A stretch of 14,577 nt of DNA from SMWC01 sp963581225 (GTDB taxonomy: Bacteria > Pseudomonadota > Gammaproteobacteria > Steroidobacterales > Rariloculaceae): contig CAUZMW010000064.1 in assembly GCA_963581225.1 (NCBI GenBank), forward strand, positions 1 through 14,577. Direction: 5' to 3'. The translations under genes were made by a program, and so were the position numbers. Positions 8,788 through 14,577 of this stretch are shown piece after piece; position 1 is the first letter of the stretch; every line of letters starts with the position of its first letter. The notes under the pieces are model-generated. The model was not told the origin of the DNA, did not search any database, and worked only from the letters and a program-made list of their open reading frames with translations.

Positions 8788-8887
8788 GCGACAGTGCGCT
8801 GCTGCGCTTCTCGATCTGCTGACGGATCGGCCTATGATAACAAGGGTAGCTTATAATCCCTTGCCCGCAGGATTGGATAGACAGGCC
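8788..8887. promoter_or_regulatory. Divergent promoter region between cysS and the hisI-like gene
   Basis: These 100 bp separate two divergent start codons, so they should hold both promoters. On the plus strand a perfect -10 hexamer TATAAT lies at 8852-8857, 30 bp before the hisI-like ATG, with no matching -35 box at 16-18 bp spacing. On the minus strand TATCAT (8839-8834) is a possible cysS -10, again without a good -35. The plus-strand -10 is framed by inverted 6-bp arms, CAAGGG at 8841-8846 and CCCTTG at 8858-8863. Assignment rests on position and hexamers only. Confidence 0.45.
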
Positions 8888-9358
8888 ATGAGTCAAGAAT
8901 TCGCCCCGAGGACCAGCGTGGAGCAGGTCGAAGAGGGGACCAAACTGACGCCCAAGTTCGACGCGGACGGCCTGCTGCCTGCCGTGACCACGGACTATCA
9001 CTCCGGGGAGTTACTGATGCATGCGTATATGAATGCAGAGGCCCTGAGTAAGACGATCCAGACGGGCGAGGCACATTATTACAGTCGAAGCCGCGGCGCA
9101 CTGTGGCACAAGGGCGCAACAAGTGGGCTTGTACAGACGGTCAAGGAACTGATGATCGACGACGATCAGGACTGTATCTGGTTAAAGGTCGAGGTCGCCG
9201 GCGGCGCCAGTTGTCATGTCGGTTACCGGTCCTGCTTCTATCGCCGGATCCGCATAGACGGCGACGGCCCGGCGCAGCCGCTCGAATTCACGGAGAGCGA
9301 GAAGGTCTTCGACCCGGAGGCGGTTTATGGGGATGCGCCGAACCCGACCAAGCTTTAG
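8888..9358 (+). CDS. hisI: Phosphoribosyl-AMP cyclohydrolase family protein (HisI-like) with altered zinc site
   Basis: HisI opens the purine ring of phosphoribosyl-AMP in histidine synthesis. From ATG 8888 the protein is 156 aa, a little longer than single-domain HisI, with about 24 extra N-terminal and 35 extra C-terminal residues and no HisE domain. Family motifs are GLLPAVTTD at 28-36, HAYMN at 45-49, HYYSRSRGALWHKGATSG at 63-80 and CHVGYRSCFY at 109-118 with zinc ligands C109 and C116. The metal motif usually reads DCDxD; here it is DDDQD at 91-95, so the third zinc cysteine is an aspartate (D92), while a cysteine occurs at C96. An upstream in-frame ATG (8786) overlaps the cysS start and adds non-conserved residues, so I reject it. 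No his genes are nearby. It may be true HisI or a paralogue with another substrate. Its last codon and stop lie in the 9353-9435 hairpin. Confidence 0.9.
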   Translation: MSQEFAPRTSVEQVEEGTKLTPKFDADGLLPAVTTDYHSGELLMHAYMNAEALSKTIQTGEAHYYSRSRGALWHKGATSGLVQTVKELMIDDDQDCIWLKVEVAGGASCHVGYRSCFYRRIRIDGDGPAQPLEFTESEKVFDPEAVYGDAPNPTKL

Positions 9359-9435
9359 TCGAATACGGAATATGGGGACGGTCTACCTATTAATATAATA
9401 GGTAGACCGTCCCCATATTCCGTATTCGACTAAAG
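9353..9435. repeat. Perfect 40-bp inverted repeat (83-bp palindrome with 3-nt loop), REP/MITE-like
   Basis: The left arm 9353-9392 and right arm 9396-9435 are exact reverse complements over 40 bp, with only ATA (9393-9395) between them. Each arm carries ATACGGAATATGGGGACGG (9363-9381 on the left arm) and an AT-rich inner end. The hairpin lies between convergent genes: it contains the last sense codon and the stop of the hisI-like gene, and its other arm supplies a foreign C-terminal tail to the open frame of the broken minus-strand gene. No T-run follows either arm, so it is not a classical intrinsic terminator, though such a stem could stall polymerase. I infer a mobile palindromic element of the type linked to IS200/IS605-like or REP-associated tyrosine transposases, because of the GGGGAC-type palindrome. 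No transposase is in the window. Confidence 0.9.
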
Positions 9436-9884
9436 GTCTGAGTTCCCAGGTGGGCTCGCCCGCCGCATCGATCAGTCCGTTCGACTCAAGCCAGCGCTGC
9501 GCGCATCCTTCACGAAAACTATAACCCCAGACGTCGAGTCCCTGAAAGACGCGATCGCGCCCGAGCCCGAGCCAGAGAATCTCATCGGCGAGCAGCACCT
9601 GCAGATAGCAGGCGGCGGATTCTTCATCGCCATAGCACGCCGCGTCGACCGGCCGTCATACAAACGTAGTGACACGCCTCATGCAGCAGCGAATGAGCAA
9701 GCGTGTCGGCGCGAACGAACACGCACCGGCCGGCGAGACCGGCCTCCGGCTCCCCCCAGAACGATGCGGGGATCGCAGCACCATCGCCGAGCTGAATCAG
9801 CTCGAGACCATAACGCGACAGCAGTTGCCGAACGGCAGTCAGGTCGAGTTCGCGTAGTTCGGTAACCGTCCGAAGCGCTTTCAG
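9383..9884 (-). pseudogene. Broken HExxH metallopeptidase-like gene (frameshift, no standard start codon)
   Basis: Two minus-strand frames together make one small protein. The 5' frame (9884 to 9624, 86 codons before its stop) contains the zinc-protease signature HEACH, coded at 9683-9669, after a stretch with SFWGEPEAGLAGRCVFVRAD. The 3' frame (from 9655) continues with DEESAACYLQVLLADEILW, then DVWGYSFREG and GLIDAAGEPTW. The switch lies near 9640-9660 and needs one base removed (or two added) to restore a single frame. The 5' frame has no ATG, GTG or TTG before the signature except one GTG that would delete the conserved start; the best candidate is CTG at 9884, which overlaps the lptE stop TGA where an ATGA overlap would be expected. 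The 3' frame runs into the hairpin, gaining about 16 foreign residues. I do not recognise a named family. A sequencing error cannot be excluded. Confidence 0.7.
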
Positions 9885-10426
9885 TTTTGAACCGTTGCGA
9901 CGCGACCTCTATCGGCGCCCATCCGGCGCAAGACCCACCGTGCCAGATCGTCAGCCAGGGACTGGCGCAGGACTGCCTCTTCTGTACTCTTGCCCAGGAC
10001 GAGCGTCTCATCGTAGGAATAGCTGCGAGTCGCTACCAACGACTCCGCTGGAATCAGACTCTCGCTCGCAGCGTCCAGGGAATAGGTGATTGTATAGAAG
10101 ACCTCGTATTCTCGCGGGATATTGCGCGCAGAGACGGAGAGCATCCGCTGACCGGTACTGTCCGCCAGAATTCTCAGTACGGCGCCGGCGTCCTGTGGCG
10201 ATGTCACCACCTCCGCGCCCCGTGCCTTGAGCGCAGCCGTGAGGCTGCCGTAAAACTCCGTGTGCGGGTTCGCGGCGTCGAGATAGATCGTGGCAGCCGC
10301 TGCAGGTAATGTCCCCGCACCCTCCAGATGGAAACCGCAGCCGCTCAGAATGACGGTGCCCAGTAACGCACTGACGACATTTAGATACATGGTCTGCTTG
10401 ATTCTAACCGCTTTTACAAAGATCAT
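9881..10426 (-). CDS. lptE: LPS-assembly lipoprotein LptE
   Basis: LptE is the outer-membrane lipoprotein that plugs the LptD barrel and helps insert lipopolysaccharide into the outer leaflet. From ATG 10426 the protein is 181 aa. A basic N-terminal region (K5, R8, K10) is followed by a hydrophobic stretch and the lipobox LSGC, with lipidation at C30, then GFHL, the usual start of mature LptE. YGSLTAAL, LSVSARNIPREYEV and a Y/S-rich segment before the C-terminal helix also fit. An ATG at 10390 would give a signal peptide without positive charge; one at 10480 would add 18 non-conserved residues and crowd the leuS start, so I prefer 10426, though no strong ribosome-binding site marks it. It is divergent from leuS, unlike the usual leuS-lptE operon, and is separated from holA by about 3 kb. 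Confidence 0.9.
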   Translation of the reverse strand: MIFVKAVRIKQTMYLNVVSALLGTVILSGCGFHLEGAGTLPAAAATIYLDAANPHTEFYGSLTAALKARGAEVVTSPQDAGAVLRILADSTGQRMLSVSARNIPREYEVFYTITYSLDAASESLIPAESLVATRSYSYDETLVLGKSTEEAVLRQSLADDLARWVLRRMGADRGRVATVQN

Positions 10427-10506
10427 CCGACACCACTGAATGCGCCACAGATCAGGCTTTCGAGCCTCAGCGCGAAGCACGACCGGCCCGAGGACAATAG
10501 AGGACG
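10427..10506. promoter_or_regulatory. Divergent leuS/lptE intergenic region
   Basis: About 80 bp separate the chosen lptE start from the leuS ATG and should drive both genes. I see no convincing -10/-35 pair. Just before leuS there are two Shine-Dalgarno-like copies of GAGGAC, at 10490-10495 and 10500-10505. The second ends one base before the ATG, which is too close for a usual site; the first ends 11 bases before it. The region is listed on position only. Confidence 0.3.
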
Positions 10507-13122
10507 ATGGTAGGGTATCCTTTCAAGGAGATCGAGCCCAAGTGGCAACACTATTGGGAGCTGAACAAGACCTTCAAGACGCCGGCGGACGTCGATCGGT
10601 CGCGGCCGAAATTCTACGCGCTGGATATGTTCCCGTATCCGAGCGGCGACGGGCTGCATGTCGGACACCCCGAAGGCTACACGGCGTCCGACATCGTTTC
10701 CCGCTACAAGCGGATGCGCGGTTTCAATGTGCTCCACCCGATCGGTTGGGACGCGTTCGGCCTGCCGGCAGAGCAGTACGCGCTGAAGACCGGCACGCAT
10801 CCGAAGATTACGACCGAGCGGAACGTCCGTCGATTTCGCGAGCAACTGAAGTCGCTTGGCTTCTCCTATGACTGGGATCGAGAGGTAAATACCACCGACC
10901 CGGGCTACTACAAATGGACTCAATGGATCTTCAAGCAACTCTTCGATCGCGGTCTCGCGTACCAAGAGGAGTTACCTGTCTGGTGGTGCGAGGAGCTGGG
11001 TACGACGCTGTCGAATGAAGAAGTCATCGACGGTCAGTCGGAGGTTGGCGGCTTCCCCTGCGTTCGACGCCCATTGCGCCAATGGGTGTTGCGAATAACG
11101 AAGTACGCCGACGACTTGCTGGATGGCCTCGATGATCTGGACTGGCCGGAAAGCACGAAGGAGATGCAGCGTAACTGGATCGGGCGGAGCGAAGGTGCCG
11201 AGGTCGATTTCAAGATCGACGGGGAGCCGGGCGGCTCCATCCGAGTGTTCACCACGCGCCCCGACACGCTGTTCGGCGCCACCTACATGGTCCTCGCCCC
11301 GGAACACTCTTTAGTCGATAGCTTGACCGGTGAGGCCGAGCGGGCCGATGTCGAGCATTACCGACAGGAAGCTACGCGTAAGAGCGAGTTCGAACGAACT
11401 GAACTCCAAAAAGACAAAACGGGTGTGTTCACAGGCGGGTACGCGGTCAACCCTGCCAACGGCGAACGAATTCCGGTCTGGATTGCAGATTATGTGCTGG
11501 CCAGCTACGGGACCGGCGCGATCATGGCCGTACCCGGTCAAGATCAACGCGATTGGGATTTCGCCAAAACCTACGATCTGCCGATTATCCGCACCGTGCA
11601 GCCGCCCGCAGACTTCGACGGCGAGGCCTATCTCGGCAACGGCCTCGTACTGAACAGCGACTTCTTGAACGATCTGACGACGGTTGAAGCTAAATCCAAG
11701 ATGATCGCGTGGCTCGATACGAAGGGGCACGGCAACGCGAAAATCAACTACAAACTGCGCGACTGGCTATTCTCTCGTCAGCGTTACTGGGGCGAACCGT
11801 TCCCGGTGATCTTCGTTGACGGTAAGCCGAAAACGCTTCCTGATGACGCCCTACCGGTCACCTTGCCGGAGCTTGAGGAGTTTAAGCCGAGCGGCTCTCC
11901 GGAGGGACCACTGTCTGCAGCCGCAGAATGGCTGGAAACGACGGATCCGGAGTCCGGTCAGCCCGCACGTCGGGAAACCAACACGATGCCCCAGTGGGCA
12001 GGTTCGTGTTGGTATTACCTTCGTTATCTCGATCCCGACAACGATGATCAACTGGTCGCGCCGGACCAGGCGGACTACTGGCTTCCGATTGATCTCTATA
12101 TCGGCGGTGCCGAGCATGCAGTGCTGCACCTTCTTTATGCCCGCTTCTGGCACAAGGTGCTTTATGACGTCGGTATCGTGCCAACGCCGGAGCCGTTCCG
12201 GAAGCTCGTGCACCAGGGCATGATCCTTGGCGAACTCGAATTCACGAAATTTCTGGACGCTGAAGGGACATTGGTTTCGGCTGAGCACGCCCGCTCCGGT
12301 AAAGATTCTCGTACGGGAGGAGAGCTACAGGATGAGACCGTCGCTCCGGAGGCGGTAACGAAGAGCGGCGATCATTTCGTGTTGATCGAAGACGAGACGA
12401 TTCGAGTGGACGCGAGAGCGCATAAGATGAGTAAGAGTCGCGGCAACGTCGTCAATCCTGATGACGTCGTCGCCGCCTACGGCGCCGATGCGTTCCGACT
12501 TTACGAGATGTTCATGGGGCCGCTGGAGCAGGTGAAACCCTGGAACACTCGTGGCGTGGAAGGCACGCATCGCTTTCTGAATAGAGTGTGGCGACTGGTC
12601 GCCGCAGCAGATGGCGACGGACTGAACGAGACCGTTCAAGACTCGCCGCCATCAAGCGCGCAACTTCAGTCCCTTCATCAAACGATCGCGAAGGTCACCG
12701 ACGACATTGAGAACCTTCGCTTCAATACCGCAATAGCGGCGTTGATGGAATTTACCAACACCGCCACCAAATGGCCGACGTTACCGCATGATATTGCGGA
12801 GCTATTAGTTTTGATCCTGGCGCCGCTCGCGCCGCATATCGCGGAAGAACTCTGGGAACGATTAGGACATGAAGACTCGTTGGCTTATGCCGCGTGGCCC
12901 GAAGCCAACGCTGCGCTGCTGAAGACTGACACGATTGAGATCCCGGTGCAGGTAAACGGCAAGATGAGGGGACGAATCGAGATACCCGCCGACGCGACAG
13001 AAGATCTCGTTCTGAAGCTTGCTCGGGAGGACAGTAATGTAGCGCGTAACCTGGAAGGTAAGCAGGTAACAAGAGCGATCTATGTCCCGGGGCGAATCGT
13101 GAACTTCGTGATCAGCAACTGA
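10507..13122 (+). CDS. leuS: Leucyl-tRNA synthetase, non-enterobacterial subtype
   Basis: LeuRS charges tRNA-Leu and edits misacylated products. The 871-aa class Ia protein has its HIGH box as HVGH at residues 51-54 and KMSKS at 640-644. The CP1 editing domain shows TTRPDT at 249-254 and AVPGQDQRDWDFA at 341-353, with the key aspartate at D346 and Q345 where E. coli has histidine. In the zinc-1 region only C161 is kept from the E. coli set; the rest reads DGQSEVGGFPC, ending in the lone C185. About 60 residues (576-638) lie between GMILG and KMSKS, and SRGNVVNPDD and YEMFMGPLEQVKPW follow. I associate this pattern with LeuRS of Planctomycetes, Bacteroidetes, Verrucomicrobia and spirochaetes. 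The gene is opposite in strand to both lnt and lptE and overlaps the lnt 3' end by 43 bp. Function as LeuRS is secure; foreign origin is inferred. Confidence 0.97.
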   Translation: MVGYPFKEIEPKWQHYWELNKTFKTPADVDRSRPKFYALDMFPYPSGDGLHVGHPEGYTASDIVSRYKRMRGFNVLHPIGWDAFGLPAEQYALKTGTHPKITTERNVRRFREQLKSLGFSYDWDREVNTTDPGYYKWTQWIFKQLFDRGLAYQEELPVWWCEELGTTLSNEEVIDGQSEVGGFPCVRRPLRQWVLRITKYADDLLDGLDDLDWPESTKEMQRNWIGRSEGAEVDFKIDGEPGGSIRVFTTRPDTLFGATYMVLAPEHSLVDSLTGEAERADVEHYRQEATRKSEFERTELQKDKTGVFTGGYAVNPANGERIPVWIADYVLASYGTGAIMAVPGQDQRDWDFAKTYDLPIIRTVQPPADFDGEAYLGNGLVLNSDFLNDLTTVEAKSKMIAWLDTKGHGNAKINYKLRDWLFSRQRYWGEPFPVIFVDGKPKTLPDDALPVTLPELEEFKPSGSPEGPLSAAAEWLETTDPESGQPARRETNTMPQWAGSCWYYLRYLDPDNDDQLVAPDQADYWLPIDLYIGGAEHAVLHLLYARFWHKVLYDVGIVPTPEPFRKLVHQGMILGELEFTKFLDAEGTLVSAEHARSGKDSRTGGELQDETVAPEAVTKSGDHFVLIEDETIRVDARAHKMSKSRGNVVNPDDVVAAYGADAFRLYEMFMGPLEQVKPWNTRGVEGTHRFLNRVWRLVAAADGDGLNETVQDSPPSSAQLQSLHQTIAKVTDDIENLRFNTAIAALMEFTNTATKWPTLPHDIAELLVLILAPLAPHIAEELWERLGHEDSLAYAAWPEANAALLKTDTIEIPVQVNGKMRGRIEIPADATEDLVLKLAREDSNVARNLEGKQVTRAIYVPGRIVNFVISN

Positions 13123-14573
13123 AGCAGCAATACGAGCAGGGCAGCGATTACGACGCCCGTGTTTCCCCAGCGCGCATACGGCGTCAGCCCTGTAAATCCC
13201 TCGACCGTTCCTTTAAGAACATGCGGCTCGAATTGCGGAGAGGCCGCGACGACACGGCCGTGCGGGTCGATAATTCCCGAGACACCGGTATTCGTGGCCC
13301 GCAGTAGATAACGCCCGGCTTCGGCTGCCCTCACTCTCGCAATCTGCAGATGCTGATGCGGAGCGATGGAATCGCCGAACCAAGCGTCATTGCTGATATT
13401 AACGAGCAGAGTCGCCTCCGGGAGATAGTGCAGCTGTTCCGCTCCGAACACGTCCTCATAGCAGATCGTTATCGCGATCCTCTCTCCGGCGAAATCGAGA
13501 GGCGCCTGGCCGTCAGGTCCGGGCACCGCATCGCTGTATGGCAGGCTCATCAGCCGCAGCCAGTCGCGAATAAAGCCGGGAACCGGAAAGTACTCGCCGT
13601 AAGGAACCAAGTGGCGCTTGACGTAAAACGTCGACGGATCGCCGAGGGCCACCAGAGAGTTCTGAAACGCACCACCAGCCGGATCGTCTCGTAATACCCC
13701 GAGCATCACGTTGCTGCCATGCTGATCCGCCCACGCTTCAATATCGGCGAGATAGCCGCTGACTTGCTCGTAGAACGCGGGAACCGCCGCTTCCGGCCAG
13801 ATGATTAATCGGCTCCCTTCACTCTGATAGGTCAGCTCACGATAGAGGTCGAGCGTAGGTACGAATTGGGCAGCTTGCCATTTCAGATCCTGAGGTACGG
13901 CGCCTTGTACCAGTGCTACCGTCAACAAGTTGCCCCTCGGCTGGGTCCAACTCGTTCCGTTGGCCAGATAGCCTCCAGCCCACAACGACAACGCAACTAC
14001 GCCGGCGACCGCCCGCGCTCGTATCGACCCCGTAGAGAGCATCACCAGCGCGCCGGCCGTCAGCAGCACCGCCCAGCTCATGGCGTGAACGCCGCCGAGC
14101 GCCGCGTAGCCCATGAGCCACGAGTCGGTCTGACTGTAGCCCGCCGCTAACCAGCCGAATCCACTGAGGACCCAGCCGCGCGACCACTCCGTCAGGATCC
14201 AGAGAGCCGGGAAAACACCAAGCCAGGCACGCGGTCCATCGGTCACGAACCATCGCGCGGCCAGCCACCCCGAAACCGCGACGAATAGTGCGAGGATAGC
14301 GACCAATGCAATAGTCAGAACGATGGCGAGGACAGCGTGCGCTTGACCGAAATCGTGGATGCTGATGTACACCCAATGAACACCGCCGAGAAAACTCGCG
14401 GCGCCGAACAAGAATCCCAGTAGAAACGCCCGCCTGGGCGTCGCGCCACGCCACGCGTAGATAAGCGCTGCGTAACTGAGGGGCGCGATCCAGAACAGGT
14501 CGAATGGCGCAAAGGCGAACGTTAGTAGGCCACCCGCAACAACAACGAGTGGTAGATTCAGGTTAGCCCGCAT
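13080..14573 (-). CDS. lnt: Apolipoprotein N-acyltransferase
   Basis: Lnt adds the third acyl chain to the N-terminal cysteine of lipoproteins in the inner membrane, completing the form that the Lol system carries to the outer membrane. The 497-aa protein has about six N-terminal membrane helices (residues 5-205), a periplasmic nitrilase-like domain (215-460) and a last helix (471-489). The catalytic triad is E261 (IIWPEAAVP), K319 (YVKRHLVPYGEYFP) and C371 (ITICYED). NDAWFG at 395-400 and LTPYARWGN at 463-471 are also typical. The ATG is four bases from the window edge, so a slightly longer start outside cannot be excluded. Its last 13-14 codons overlap the leuS 3' end tail to tail. lnt near leuS-lptE-holA is a conserved neighbourhood, and its product is needed to finish LptE. 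Confidence 0.97.
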   Translation of the reverse strand: MRANLNLPLVVVAGGLLTFAFAPFDLFWIAPLSYAALIYAWRGATPRRAFLLGFLFGAASFLGGVHWVYISIHDFGQAHAVLAIVLTIALVAILALFVAVSGWLAARWFVTDGPRAWLGVFPALWILTEWSRGWVLSGFGWLAAGYSQTDSWLMGYAALGGVHAMSWAVLLTAGALVMLSTGSIRARAVAGVVALSLWAGGYLANGTSWTQPRGNLLTVALVQGAVPQDLKWQAAQFVPTLDLYRELTYQSEGSRLIIWPEAAVPAFYEQVSGYLADIEAWADQHGSNVMLGVLRDDPAGGAFQNSLVALGDPSTFYVKRHLVPYGEYFPVPGFIRDWLRLMSLPYSDAVPGPDGQAPLDFAGERIAITICYEDVFGAEQLHYLPEATLLVNISNDAWFGDSIAPHQHLQIARVRAAEAGRYLLRATNTGVSGIIDPHGRVVAASPQFEPHVLKGTVEGFTGLTPYARWGNTGVVIAALLVLLLQLLITKFTIRPGT

Positions 14574-14577
14574 GGTG

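Noticed and set aside
8786..8887. An N-terminal extension of the HisI-like protein from ATG 8786
   Set aside because: It would overlap the cysS start, span the likely promoter and add 34 residues without family similarity.
9353..9435. The hairpin as a standard bidirectional rho-independent terminator
   Set aside because: The stem is 40 bp, not GC-rich at the loop end, and neither side has a T-run. It may still stop transcription, but its form is that of a palindromic element.
9624..9660. Programmed frameshifting in the HExxH gene
   Set aside because: No slippery heptamer or poly-A/poly-T run lies at the switch, and the start codon and C-terminus are also damaged, so decay or a sequence error is simpler.
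10427..10480. An lptE start at 10480
   Set aside because: It would put 18 polar, non-conserved residues before the signal peptide and leave only 26 bp for two divergent promoters.

Overview
The window looks like chromosomal DNA of a gammaproteobacterium, with moderately high G+C and no plasmid, phage or CRISPR signature. The basis is gene content and order. An lnt - leuS - lptE - holA - nadD - rsfS - rlmH - maf - rng - yhdP neighbourhood is a conserved housekeeping locus of that class, and the protein motifs fit. I cannot name the genus.

Region by region. On the minus strand from 8787 down to 1 lies a tightly packed run: cysS, yidD, a Trm112-like gene, holA, nadD, rsfS, rlmH, maf, rng and the first 714 codons of a yhdP/TIGR02099 gene that leaves the window. 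Gaps are mostly under 50 bp, with overlaps at nadD/rsfS (17 bp) and maf/rng (4 bp, ATGA). This looks like one or two operons. Together they supply tRNA charging, the replication clamp loader, NAD synthesis, ribosome maturation and silencing, nucleotide housecleaning, RNA processing and outer-membrane lipid transport. At 8888-9358 a lone plus-strand HisI-type gene diverges from cysS. It ends inside a perfect 83-bp hairpin (9353-9435). Beyond the hairpin, on the minus strand, is a small HExxH peptidase-like gene that is broken by a frameshift and lacks a standard start codon. Then come lptE (minus), leuS (plus) and lnt (minus).

The unusual part is 8.8-13.1 kb. LeuS is inverted relative to lnt and lptE. 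Its sequence resembles the LeuRS subtype I associate with Planctomycetes, Bacteroidetes, Verrucomicrobia and spirochaetes, not the enterobacterial type, and it overlaps the 3' end of lnt by 43 bp. This suggests replacement of the native leuS by a foreign copy. LptE is separated from its usual partner holA by the broken gene, the hairpin, the hisI-like gene and the cysS-yidD-Trm112 block. The HisI-like protein also has an altered zinc site (DDDQD in place of DCDxD).

I found no convincing undescribed multi-gene system. The best leads are the long hairpin, the foreign-looking leuS, the decayed peptidase gene and the variant HisI. No tRNA, rRNA, CRISPR array, transposase gene or riboswitch was seen, and no gene-free stretch exceeds about 100 bp.
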